Below, piece by piece: positions 1 through 11,338 of a DNA stretch of 64,000 nucleotides. Below the pieces are notes generated by a model. That model did not search any database, was not told where the DNA came from, and worked only from the letters and a program-made list of their open reading frames with translations. A program made the translations under genes and the position numbers. The stretch is taken from positions 18,600,001-18,664,000 of the forward strand of contig OX419757.1 of the NCBI GenBank assembly GCA_948567375.1, read 5' to 3'. Every line of letters begins with the position of its first letter. The first letter of the stretch is position 1. Source of the DNA: Lunularia cruciata. Lineage: Eukaryota; Streptophyta; Marchantiopsida; Lunulariales; Lunulariaceae.

Positions 1-2778
1 GTCATGAACAAGTACTTAATTTCTGTAAAGTAGTCGGATGGAATCGAAGACAGCAACTTGAGGATCATTACACCCGCTTCCGATTTGCACGGGTATGGGT
101 ACGATCCCTCCCTCATTCACCACTTCCCAATGGGGGATTCTGGAAGATCTTCTTTCGCTCATGTAAAATCCGCATCCACTTTTGCAGTTTGAACAATGAA
201 CTCCCAAATATATAAGCAACACAGAACAGCCTGCAGTTACAAAAGTATCCACTTCAGCCGACGCATGTTTATACCTCAACAACTACACTACTGCATGATA
301 CTGAGGTTCCTCATCAGGAAACATGTATATTCTCTCAACTGTATGACGGCCCATTGCCGATGTTTTCATCTTAAAGTGAGACACACGTAGCATGTTTGTC
401 GAAGCAGTCTTGCAGCAGCAACCCTAACGTTTAGCGATCAGGATACTGTATTTGACGCATCGATATACTGTAAAACTCTCCGACTTTAACAGCACGATGA
501 AGCAAACTACCGGTTTGCATATTCGTATCACACGTACTCTCAAGGAATTCAATTTGTTTCGCACTTGACCATATTACGATGTGTGACATTGTTCAATTTA
601 ATCTTAAATTGTCCTATAATTTGCATATCAGGATCTTGATTGGTTTGAATTGACCCCATGTGTACCTTATGAGGAAGCCTTAATGGACATCAGCAAATAT
701 TCAATGGGAGAATGCTTTCAGGTGATTTTTTTGCCTTCGTTTAGTGGACTTTAATCATTTCTCTTGCTATGATTACAACGCTTGTGGAACTATTTCATTA
801 CCATTTATCAATTGAAAAAGGAATGCCTGTGACGAGATCTTTTTCATGCCATGAATATTCTTATTATCTCATTCTTGTTATCAGGGTTGGATAAGCTGAG
901 AACAGGGTTTGTTACACGACAAAGTCTACTACAAAAAGGTCATTGATAGCCTTACTCCTATCATCCTAATCCCGGAGACAAATCGCAAGGCAAGTGCCCA
1001 AAGCAAAGGTCAAGAAAAGAATCATCGCTAATTCAGTGGAGACAGAGAATGAACTAGGAAGCAGGAAGCAAATATACACATACGAATGTATTTTTCGCTT
1101 AGTTGCTCCAACGATCCTCTATTTACTCAGTCAAGGCTGGACGGCGACCTGTTTAGTTGGTAAGATAGTTACTGTCAAAAGAACAGAATCGGTTTCTCTG
1201 AAGCTGCGCGTAAAGCGAAACGCCACTGTAACAGTACTGGAATACTAACTGAAAGAAAAAAGGCGACCGCGTAGGAAAAAGGAAGGATGGGAAGACCCCA
1301 TCAAACCGTACAAGGGAGAGACAAAAAAGGTAACATGGGGTTAAGCCCAAATACTAACTGAATACTAACTTAGGATCTCTTTTCCTTACCTTGTCTTGAC
1401 TTTTGGGACCCACGAATACTGCTACGAGGAACCATCCAAAAGGAAAATAGTCTTGAATATTTATTTATTATTTATTATTTATTTTATTTTAAAAAGATTT
1501 AGCGTTCAACTTTAGTCCATCTTGGCTTGAAAGGGAGTTCTACGGTGGGACGTGAGATTGAAGTTCCCTTCCAAAACACCAAGGACCACACCAAGGAGCA
1601 TCTTCCTCTAATCAGATCAGAATAGCTCTTTCCATATTACAATCTGTATATACATCTTACTTACCTACTACTAGGGTAGGTACTAGGGGATGGGGGACGG
1701 AAGTGTTCCTGGGGATGGGATAACGGATGGAGACCATGGACGAAACTATGTTTGGAAACGAAGACTACTTAAGGGGATGGGACAACGGACGGAATTGTTG
1801 TTGAAGAGGGGGGCAAAAGGTGAGGGACTATGTATGTTTTCACGGGTCCTTTTGGCCCTGTGCATCATGCACGGGACTAAACTAGTACGTTATTACTTGA
1901 AGTTTAGCAGGAACAAGGCAGTGTGATAACAGGAGCCTTTCCGCTGTTCAAATTTATCAAAAACGACTGGAGAATACTCTCAAAGCTGCACGAAATATCC
2001 ATCATTACGGGTTGAAGATCATGTGTTCCGTACAAAATTCTTCCTATGTATACAGTACCACTCATCGACTTCCTCAAGGTGATGTATGAAACGCGTGTGC
2101 GCGTAAGGCGTTGAATCATCCATTAGTTGCCAGTTGTTCGTGGAAACCACTTGCTTGCCAGTTGTCTTACGCGTCCGAAGTCGATATGAAGCTTCGACAG
2201 AAGTTGGGATTCGAGTGACGTAGGACAAGCGCCTTGGGAATCCAACCACACGAGCAGGTTAGTTTAACGATGTATTCTGGCAAGTGAATCCAGCCCAGTC
2301 AATTAGTCAGATATCTACCTGCTCCAGAAGTCCAAATGTAAGTGCCCACTCCGCTAAGCAAAGGCCTAACTTGAAGCCGAGTCTAGATGCAAAGTCGCCT
2401 GTCCGGCTCGCATTACGTGTTCCTCAGCACTTCCATGTCGGTCGCCGCGTTGCTTCTTTGGAGTTGCCGGTCTTTGGTCTTTGGTCTTTGCTGGAACTTT
2501 TCAATAATGAGGTGACTGTCGGCCGGTTTAGAGTATTTGGCAGTTTGCATAGAAACTCAAGTCGTTTCGGCATCTAACCCTCACCATATAAGGATCGGGA
2601 CTCCTTAATGAGAAATCCAACCATCGGGTCGCCGAAGTACCGATTAGTGATCTGCAGGCAGGTTTTGCTTACTGAGGGGAAGTCCTGCAGCAGACACTTG
2701 AAGTCTCAAGTGTGCCTAAATTTTAGATATCACTGTTCTGGATTATTTGAACAAATTCCTAACCCAGAAGATTGGATA
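1..2778. other. Upstream intergenic region of XTH gene
   Basis: I recognise no gene here. Short open frames exist on both strands (for example 16-282 minus, 994-1248 plus and 2284-2577 plus), but none resembles a known family or shows a convincing splice structure. The 16-282 minus frame has cysteine-rich, exon-like composition and could be the last exon of a gene lying to the left; this is weak. A low-complexity TTTA/ATTT stretch lies at about 1457-1495. The last several hundred bases before 2839 presumably hold the XTH promoter, but I see no TATA box I would trust. Confidence 0.4.
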
Positions 2779-2838
2779 TAGGGCCCAGTGCAGGAGTTTC
2801 GGAAATCGCGGATATTGGCTTCGTCTGTTCAGACTCTC

Positions 2839-3992
2839 ATGATGAAAATGGAGTCGAAAGCTTTTCTCGGCTGGGTAATCGCTCTCGTTCTTCTGAATTC
2901 ATCCTTCGCCGTATTTGAGGAAGATTTCACAGTGAATTGGGCACGAGAAAACGTTGTTGCTGACGACGCCAGAAGCGAAGTCAAGCTTAGCCTGAATGAA
3001 GTTGCAGGCGCTCAATTCTCTAGCAGCAGTTCGTTTCTCTTCGGCTCGTTCACAGCGAAGGTGAAGCTGGTTGCTGGTGAATCGGCTGGAACTGCCTGTT
3101 CTTTCTATGTAAGTGACGCATCCTGTAGATCTCTTATTTTCGGTCGATTAGAACCCTCGAAGACGTATCTTCCAACACTAATATATGTTCTAATTGAAGT
3201 TGTCTGTATCATGATCAGCTCACTTCCTATGGAGGAAATCACGACGAAATCGACTTCGAGTTTCTGGGAAACGAAACTGGCCAACCTTACCTACTTCACA
3301 CCAACGTCTTTGCTAACGGGGCTGGCAACAGGGAGCAACGTATCTTTCTGTGGTTCGATCCCACCGCCGACTTTCACAACTATTCCGTCATCTGGAATCA
3401 ACAGCAGATAACGTAAGATATAACTTGCCTTTAGTTTGACTTCGAAGATCTGCTAATTACTCCTGTACACATTGACCGAATATATATACTCGTCCCAAGA
3501 TTCGTGTAGAAGTGCAGGTTGTCTTTGATGGAATTTTATTCGAGCAAAATGTGAAAGTTAATACAAGGATTCGTTCGAAATTGCAGGTGGCTGGTGGACA
3601 ATATACCCATCCGAGTACACAAGAACATTGAGGATGTGTTGCCCAACTCTTACCCTCATTTTCAGCCAATGGTAGTTGCTGCTAGTATTTTCGATGCCAG
3701 CAGCTGGGCAACTCGTGGTGGTGCTGTCCCGACCAAGTGGGAACACGCTCCATTTGTGGTGACCTACAAGGACTTCTCCTTTGACGCCTGCAAAGTGAGC
3801 AACAACGACATTAACCCCTGTATCACGCAGAACGCAGCGAAATGGTGGGAGGCATCTCAGTATCAATCTCTGGACACCAACAGCACAAATCAATTAAGAG
3901 AAGTTCATCAAAACTACATGGTGTATGACTACTGCAAGGATGCGACAAGAAATCCAACGCCACCTCAGGAGTGCACCTACAATTCGGTCTAA
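2839..3992 (+). CDS. XTH: Xyloglucan endotransglucosylase/hydrolase (GH16), three exons
   Basis: The gene encodes a cell-wall enzyme that cuts xyloglucan and rejoins or hydrolyses it. Exons are 2839-3108, 3219-3412 and 3587-3992, giving 289 residues, the usual XTH length. Both introns have GT/AG ends (GTAAGT at 3109, GTAAGA at 3413). An in-frame TAG at 2779 makes 2839 the first ATG; ATGs at 2842 and 2848 are alternatives. Residues 8-25 form a hydrophobic secretion signal. Residues 98-107 are [10 protein letters not shown], the GH16 active-site motif, with E100 as nucleophile and E104 as acid/base. It is followed directly by the N-glycosylation sequon NET at 108-110, as in most XTHs. The conserved WxxDxxPIR segment begins at W156. 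The C-terminal XET_C region has cysteine pairs C223/C233 and C271/C284. No break is visible, so I expect a working enzyme. Family knowledge cannot separate transglycosylase from hydrolase activity here. Confidence 0.95.
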
Positions 3993-5050
3993 GCTACAAC
4001 TTTCAGACACTCAACTCGAATTTGGGCCATTTTCCCATAAAACACACATATAACTAGATTCAGCACATTCTTTGACAGAAGGCGAATTTTAGAGTCTTCT
4101 ATCCTTGATTCAACTTTCCAATTTTACTTAGTCAATTGATCCTTAAGTTGAAAAGGATTCATTCACTGAAAATTTACTGGCAGGACGGATTCAGCTTTGG
4201 TCTCAAGGTGATTAATAAGTTGGCAGATTAGATGTACGATTAGGTTATAAATACGCTTACGTAGCTGACCAAGACCATTTTGCTAAACAGAATACTTTTA
4301 ATGCATTGTTGGCGGCTGTCCTGTTATTTGATGTCCTCCAATGATGAACGTGATCATGAGTTCTCCCTGACGATAATGAATTCAGCAGATGAGCATCTTA
4401 CTTTCGTCACTAGTGTATGGCTGCAGTATCTATCCAAATACTATTCTGTGCCATCGAATTATGTTCGTGGTACGATTTAAGTTTGTCCACCCTTTTCCTA
4501 CTGTAAAAGAGAATTATACCACAATCTCCATCTCGCATAAACCAAGGTAAACGCAAATGGAATTATTCTCGTGGCATTGAAACAGAACTCGCTCTCCTGA
4601 ATCATAATAGCTAGATATATACCATCGTTTCGATGCCTTGCTGCGGTTGTGCGTACGATGTTGAGTATTGCGTTTACTGTCATTCGGTTGTCACAGTCTT
4701 TAGCTACCATACATGTGTCAAGTACGTTGGATCTGTGACAGATCGACCGTAGACTTTGAATTGATACACTGTTGAAGGATTTCCACATGCATTAGCCTTC
4801 GTCCCCACTATGTGAAAATCCGCATAATAGAGTCTGCAGATGTCAAAATGGAATCAAAAGACAAATTCGGCTCTAGTGCTGGGCAAAACAATCGAATAAA
4901 CTTTGACAATTGAGTAATGTTGCACATTGCATGTAGACTGTGCAATAATCTAGTTATCTTTGGAGCTCAATTGATGCTATGCATAGCCTTAATTTCTAGG
5001 AAGTGATAATCTTTGTCAATATACCAACTGTCACCTTGAAAAGATTCAAG
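3993..5050. other. XTH 3' region and intergenic DNA
   Basis: This holds the presumed XTH 3' UTR followed by ordinary AT-rich sequence. A minus-strand open frame at 4498-4788 (96 residues) matches nothing I know and has no supporting context. The left edge of the copia remnant is diffuse and begins shortly after this stretch. Confidence 0.35.
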
Positions 5051-5113
5051 GACAATTGTCATCTTCAAATAACTTTATCTTTTCAAGGGACAATTGTCAT
5101 CTTCAAATAACTT
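5051..5113. repeat. Short direct duplication (25 bp, two copies)
   Basis: A 25-base unit starting GACAATTGTCATC occurs at 5051-5075 and again, unchanged, at 5089-5113. It lies at the decayed left edge of the copia F element. Confidence 0.8.
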
Positions 5114-5339
5114 CCAGATAAAATGATATCTTGACGGTATGTGTTTAGTTCTAGCATGGAACATTGGATTCTTTGCCCAAGTGAATGGCACTTTGATTGT
5201 ACAAGAATAAAACAATACAATTTTGCTATATGTCTAGCTCCTTTAGAAGGTTTTGTAAGCAAATCATCTCCTTACTAGGTTTTGTAATTGTAACATATTC
5301 TCCTTTGGATGTAAACATAGCAATAAATTTTGCACCTGT

Positions 5340-5578
5340 GAGAACCAACTCATTGTTGCCCCCATCTATGGTATAAACATACCTTGTGGTGCTTCTTATG
5401 CTACCTTGTGGTGCTTCTTATCCATATCACCTCCCAAGTCTACACAAAACCTTGTAGTGTAAGGTTGAGAACAAACTCAATGTTGTCCCACCTTTGGTAT
5501 AAACATACCTTGTGGTACTTCTTATGTTGTCCATATCACCTCCCAAATCTACACAAACCTTGTAGTGTATGGTTGCCT
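5340..5578 (-). repeat. Tandem duplication of about 115-130 bp in copia F
   Basis: Two similar blocks lie head to tail, about 5340-5467 and 5468-5578. Each contains the string ACCTTGTGGT, CATATCACCTCCCAA and CCTTGTAGTGTA. The first block has an additional internal copy of the CCTTGTGGTGCTTCTTATG stretch. The duplication lies in the 3' end of the RNase H region. Confidence 0.75.
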
Positions 5579-8386
5579 CTATTGTAACACAAACCTATAT
5601 CTTTGGTACCTTTCAGATATCTAACAATCCATTTGACAACCTCCCTACGTTGTCTTCCCGGATTGGCCATGTACCTGCTCACAACCCCCATTGCATGTGC
5701 AATATTTGGTCTAGTACATATCATTGCATACATTAGGTTGCCTACAATTGAAGCATATGGTACCTTTGACATATTCTTTAGCTCTTGATCATCTTTGAGC
5801 GACTGTTTCTTTGATAGTTTAAGATGACTTGCCAAAGGTGTCTTCACAAAACTTGCATTTGTCATGTTGAACCTTTCCAATGTAGCTACCTTGAGAGAGC
5901 TTCAACCACCCTATCCCCTTCAACCTTCAGCCCAAGTATTTCCTTTGTTGCACCCATGTCTCTCATTGCAAACTCTCGTGATAATTCTTTCTTCCATCTC
6001 TCAACCTCTAGCATATTTTGTCCAGCTATCAACATGTTATCAACGTATAGAAGTAAAATGATAAAACTATTATCAACAGTCTTGAGATAACAACAATTAT
6101 CCTCTTGACATCTTGTGAATATATTATTGATCATGAACTTGTCAAATTTCTTGTATTGTAATCTTGGTGCCTATTTTAGACCACATAGGGTTTTCTACAA
6201 CTGGCTTACCAAGCTCTCCTTACCAAGGACTACAGATCCAACAAGCTATTGCATATAGATGTCTTTATCAATCTTACCATGTAGAAGTGCAATAGTGACA
6301 TCCATTTGCTCCATATACAGGTCTTCTATCGCCACTATACTTAGAACCACTCTAATTGTTGAGTGCTTGACTACTTGTGAAAAAATCTCAATGTAATCAA
6401 TTCCCTACTTTTATTGGAAGCCTTTCACAACTAACCTTGCCTTGTACCATTTGCTACCATTGTGTTCCTCTTTTACCTTGTAAACCTAATTGTTATGTAA
6501 TGCCTTCTTGCCTTTTGGTAGTAAGTTGAGCTCCCAAGTTTGATTTTTATCCAAGGACCTCATCTTGTCTTTCATGGCAAGCTCCCATTTCATCAAGTCT
6601 TCACTTTACATGGCTTCTTCATAACATTCATCTATGGTTCACATCCATCTATCAATAGCAATTAATGTAGAGAGAGAATACCTCATTGGTGGTCTTATGA
6701 TTCTTGTTGATTTCTTCAACTGCGGTGCACATGGTTGAGGTTGGAGTAGAGCAATTTTTGAGCTTTTAGGTTTTCTTGAACCCTTATAACAACGTCTTCT
6801 TTTGTTATCTCTTGCTACTCAACTTGATTCTTTTCTTTGCTCTGCTCATCTACAATATCAAAATTCAGAGTGTTTCTATCCTTGTAAAGAAGACACTCAT
6901 TGAATATCACATCTTGCTTCTAATGATTTCATTGTTCTCTACATCTTGAAACTTGTACCCAAAGTCATATGCACCATATCCAACAAATAAAAAATTCCTA
7001 GACTTTGCACCTAACTTGTCCCTTGTCTATGTATTGACATGCACATAAGAGACACACACCCAAAGACTCTCAAGTGTGACAAACTCACCAGTTTTTCTAT
7101 CACTCCTCTTTAGGCAACTTATGGTCTAAGAGAATTGTTGGACCCATGTTTATCAAGTATGATGAATGTTGATTTCTTTAGGCTAAAACACCTTGGGCAG
7201 ACAAGCATGGATCCTCATGATATTAGCTCTTTCATTCAAAGTTTGATTCATATGCTCAACCACTCCATTATGCTACGGTGTGCTTGGCAAGGTCTTCTCC
7301 ATTCTGATTCCATGTACTGCACAAAATTCCTTGAACTCCCTATTGTCATACTCACCACCATTGTCAAATCTTAGTCACTTTAGCTTTGCATCATACTCAT
7401 TTTCAACCAAGCTTTTCCACTTCTTGAAAGTAGCAAATACCTCTAATTTGCACTTCAAGAAATATATCCAAACCTTCCTGGTTGATTAATCTATAAAAGT
7501 GACATAAGACTGTAAACCTCCAAGAGATGCAACTAGAGAAGGATCCTACATATCTATGTGTACAAGCTCTAGCTTCCCTATCCTAGGTGCTCTTCCATCT
7601 TTCAAGAAACTACCCTTTTTTTACTTCCAAAATGTGCACTCTTCACAAAAATTCACATCAAAGGTTTTCAAATTTGGTGGTTTGTCCTTCTTCAACATCA
7701 CTTTCATGCCTTTTTCACTCATATGGCAAAGTTTACAATGCCAAAGATTACCGTTTGATAATATATTTGCAAGTGCCATCATGCCCTTGGTGTTGGTCAT
7801 GTAGAGAGTCCCCCACTTGTTCCCCTTGCAACCACCATAACTTCTTTGTTTATTTTCCATGAACCACCTACAAAAGTTGTGACATACCCTTCACTGTCAA
7901 GTTTCCCAATTGAGATTAGATTCCTCCTCAAGCCTAGAACATGCCTAACATTCTTTAGTTTCCACTCAAATTGATTTGGCATTTTAATATAAATATCACA
8001 TCTCTCCACAATGTCCAAAAGCTCATCATCCACAAGATACAATTTCCAAAATCACCAACAATGTAATTCAACATAAGCTCCTTTTATGAGGTAGAGTGAA
8101 AGGAAGCTCCTCAATCAAGAATTCATGACTCTATAGGATGGTTTGCATTAAGGATCAAAAAATCATTGACTTCCTCTATAGTTGCATTCCTTGAATCCTC
8201 ATTCTACCACTTGCTTGGATTCTTCTTTATGAGCCAATAGTTCTTTCTTGTATGCACCTTCTTACCATAATGCCAACATCCATCACCTTTTAATCTAGAC
8301 TGGCTTCTCCTCTTGGACTTGGATCTACTTTGATTGTCACTATGTTGCATAATTCTTCCTCTATTTTCAAAAGTATTCAAGGTCAA
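5536..8386 (-). pseudogene. copia F pol remnant (zinc knuckle, PR, INT, RT, RNase H)
   Basis: Pieces of one copia polyprotein fall in order on the minus strand. A degraded zinc knuckle, CWHYGKKVH, with its second cysteine changed to Y, lies in 8204-8386. The protease and gag-pre-integrase region lies in 7621-8042 (LCHMSEKGMKV and CEECTF). The integrase end with HNGVVEHMN lies near 7260. The reverse transcriptase box reads YVDNM instead of YVDDM in 5886-6134, so a catalytic aspartate has become N. The RNase H-linked segment with LMYAMICTRPNIAHA lies in 5536-5880. Each piece is bounded by stops. The proteins would have copied and inserted the element; none can work now. Confidence 0.85.
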
Positions 8387-8506
8387 TCCAGATTTTATGC
8401 TTGACTCTCTCCTTCTAATATCTTAATTGAGTATCCAATTTTGGACCTCCTCAAACCTCAATCTGTTCAAGCCACAAGAACTGCTAATTGTTGTCATAGT
8501 TGCACT

Positions 8507-8971
8507 CTAACTTTCAAGTAAAGAGTATAGGAGAATTAAAGCATGCACTTCATCCTCAAGACTGATGTCCATTGAAATTAATTGGCTTGTGATCAGGTTG
8601 AACTCATTAGTATGATTTGTGACAAGGTGGCCTTCATTCATCTTTAGGTTGAAATGACAATACGTCAAGTACACCTTGTTGGAAGCTAATAGTTTTTCAT
8701 ACATGTTAGACAAAGGTTTCAATAGACCTAAACTGGTCTTCTCCTCTAGAATATTGAATGCCACATTTCTAGCTAATGTCAAGCAGAAAACTCCCAAAGG
8801 TTGTTTATCCATCAAATCCCAGTCTTCTTGTAACATGAGCTTTGGTTTCACACCTCCAAGAGGTATATGAAGCTTTTATTGACACAAGTAGTCCTCAATT
8901 TGTATTTTCTAGAAACCAAAGTCTTTACTATTGAAACTATCTATTTTGACCTTTCCTTCCTCTCTTGCCAT
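8507..8971 (-). pseudogene. copia F gag remnant
   Basis: A start codon at 8969-8971 opens a frame beginning MAREEGKVKIDSF, typical of TNT1-like copia gag. Two in-frame stops follow within 45 codons, and the frame then stays open from 8851 to 8507. That part contains the conserved stretch LARNVAFNILEEKT and a middle part reading NMYEKLLASNKVYLT. It is homologous to the gag of the second copia element at 29287 onward. Gag would have formed the particle shell. Confidence 0.85.
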
Positions 8972-9015
8972 TGCTCTCACTCCTTCCTTCAAACCTATTC
9001 TATGATACCAATAGT

Positions 9016-9744
9016 TGGAGATCCATTTTGATTTATCTATTCCTCTAATGATAGTCTTCAACTATTTGGATCAACTTAACATATTGGAAGAAAAGAGAAA
9101 GGTAGAAAAGTATACTCACACATATCACTAGATGCACAAGAATTAACGTTCAAAGTCACTTGCTTCTATGTCCATGGCAACACAGATAATTGAATTTTAC
9201 TCCCTCTCAAATACAAGTTATAGAGATCAATCCATGGCAACACACATAAAGGAATTTACTCCCTCTCAATACAAGTTATAGAGATCAATCCATGGCAACA
9301 CAGATAAAAGGAATTTTACTCCCTCTCAATACAAGTTATAGAGATTAATGAGAAGCTCTTCCCCAACCAACTCTTTCTCTATCCAATCTGTTCCTGAGTC
9401 TATCTTGATCCCCCCTTCTCCTGATTATCTCCTTTTTGATATGATCAGATCAGATCTCTCTTGGCCAGTTTCATAGGATTCAAAGTTACCTAGAGTCCAC
9501 ACTGATTCTTTTCTCACATACGCACATTTATTCAACTCATTGCAAGATTCTCTTGATAGGTCCAAGGCTTACCTTCTTCTATAGCACCAAAGAAGAACAA
9601 ACACATTCATTGTGTCACCTTGATTTCCTATATTGTCAAACATATGTCTTGATCTTGGACAATATATCACATGGATGATCTGAGCTATAGATCTTAGCAT
9701 CACAAATGAGACAAATCAAACAGATCAGACTCTACATCCTAACA
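9016..9744 (-). repeat. LTR of copia F (5' LTR in element sense)
   Basis: In element sense the LTR begins TGTTAGGATG at 9744 and ends CTCCA at 9016, directly followed by the tRNA primer-binding site. It contains an internal triplicated block. No partner LTR is visible in the window. Confidence 0.7.
9171..9348. repeat. Three tandem copies of a 58-60 bp unit inside an LTR
   Basis: Units starting TCCATGGCAACACA begin at 9171, 9231 and 9289. All carry ACTCCCTCTCAA and ACAAGTTATAGAGAT. Differences between units are a few substitutions and small gaps. Confidence 0.9.
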
Positions 9745-10490
9745 ATCTGTGCTCTCATCTATTATTGGCACTGATCATGTAATATTGTGAAGCTTATCAT
9801 GCCGACCATTTCTAGGTTCTATGTAGGTAAAATTGGTCTCATGGATTCTTGGATGAAAAAATTGGTCAAATTATGAATGCACATTAGATTGACCAAGCGG
9901 TCTAATTATGGCCAAATTAGGTCAAATCATGATCCGCATCTTATTCAAAAGCCACAATAACTATGCTATGTTGTTGATACATAATATATCCAGCCGACTC
10001 AAATGGTTGAAAAAGCATTGAAGTAAGGTATAATTAACTCAGTCTTTCGCAATTACCAAGTTGTTTGTATAATCAACTTCTTGGTTAATTTATATGAGAA
10101 ATTGGTTAATTTAATTTTTTAAATTAAATTAACCAATTTAATTTAATTTTTTAACTTAATTATAAATTTAATTGGTTACATTACTTGGCCAGTTGTATAA
10201 TTACTTGTATAATATATCATATAATTGATTATGGGACTACTTGCTCATGATAAACATCTTTCCAGTAGAGGCATGGTAGTCACTTTGAAAAATTATGTAT
10301 GACTATAGATGTTACCATTTGAAGGATTTTCTTGAAAGAGCAGGAAAATTTTCAAAATCAAATTTCAAATTTCAAAATAAAACCAAATAAATCTACTTGT
10401 AAGAGATACGTAGAATATATTCTAATTTTAATAAATTTATTATATATATATGATTATTTGAATTGATAATTTTCAATAGGAGGAGTACAA
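9745..10490. other. AT-rich spacer between two elements
   Basis: No gene is visible. An AT-rich hairpin lies around 10095-10145, where AATTGGTTAATTTAA is followed by its near reverse complement. The last four bases (10487-10490, ACAA) match the four bases after position 20411 and probably form the target-site duplication of element A. Confidence 0.6.
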
Positions 10491-11062
10491 TGTCATGCGT
10501 ATATACATCGCTACACAATATACATCGCTACACAACATACATCGCTGTCAACATCATACACTATAGAAGCACAACTCACACATAAGTCATACATAGACTC
10601 TAAAGTGCCACAATAATCAAATTGCTTAACACTCTCAACTCAACTCAACTCAGATCAGTACATGATCTGTCACTCTATAAACTACCAACAATTGGGCACT
10701 AATTACAGTGAAGCCACACCCACTCAAGCATAGAGAATCCAAGTGACGCTCGCCGGCCTCTGTCCACCATGGCCAGGAACTCGAAGGCTCAACATCAGAG
10801 AAGTGAGCTCTCTAGAGCTCACTTCAAAACTATAACCCCTGGACTCGAGCTAGCTCTAAAACCCTAACGGTCTTGCTGACGGCACACTCGACGGTGCAAA
10901 CGGTGCAAAGTGACAATGGGCCCTACCATGAAGTCAGTACCCCGAACACAAAATCTAACCGTCAGAAAGTAGTCTCTGAGAAACGGCTAAAATAACTCTA
11001 ACTACTATCATTGGAACTCCAGTGTCCGAGAATCTAGATGCGGCACTACAAATGGTGTGACA
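10491..11062 (-). repeat. 3' LTR of element A
   Basis: Positions 10614-11062 match 19955-20411 closely by eye, with differences that are mostly transitions. The extra left part, 10491-10613, supplies the TGTCA terminus but is absent from the right-hand LTR, so either the right LTR lost about 120 bp or the true LTR is shorter than drawn. The same two-part structure recurs in element B (about 24206-24690). Confidence 0.75.
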
Positions 11063-11064
11063 AC

Positions 11065-11173
11065 TATCGTGCGTATATACATCGCTACACAACATACATC
11101 GCTGTCAACATCATACATTATAAAAGCACAACTCACACATAAGTCATACATAGACTCTAAAGTGCCACAATTG
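11065..11173 (-). repeat. Partial duplicate of the LTR outer segment
   Basis: The segment from GTGCGTATATACATCGC to AAAGTGCCACAAT repeats 10498-10613 almost base for base, just inside the LTR. Element B has the same duplicate at about 24715-24795, so the arrangement predates the divergence of A and B. Confidence 0.85.
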
Positions 11174-11338
11174 CCCTCCTAGCTGGCGGTTAGGTCCCTC
11201 TAACTCCAGATAGCCATCTACTCTAAGTATATGGTATACCCTCTAATGGGCAAAGATCAGGAGGCCGGGTGCTATGGAGCCTCATCGTTAGTTGCATGTC
11301 TGCAATCTATACCATATAAAGAATGAACTAGCTATAGG

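Larger units (their letters stand above)
5120..9744 (-). mobile_element. Ty1/copia LTR retrotransposon, 3'-truncated and decayed (copia F)
   Basis: Read on the minus strand, the order is LTR (9016-9744), primer-binding site, gag (8971 downward), zinc knuckle, protease region, integrase, reverse transcriptase and RNase H (to about 5340). The domain order with integrase before reverse transcriptase is that of Ty1/copia. Next to the LTR, at about 9000-9013 on the minus strand, TTGGTATCATAG resembles the plant initiator-methionine tRNA primer site. I cannot find a second LTR on the left, so the 3' end appears lost and the left limit is approximate. Numerous stops and frameshifts make it non-autonomous. 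Confidence 0.85.

Noticed and set aside
994-1248. Plus-strand frame of 84 residues as a gene
   Set aside because: No ATG start, no recognisable domain and no splice context.
9171-9348. A CRISPR-like array
   Set aside because: Three nearly identical full-length units without variable spacers, inside a plant LTR.
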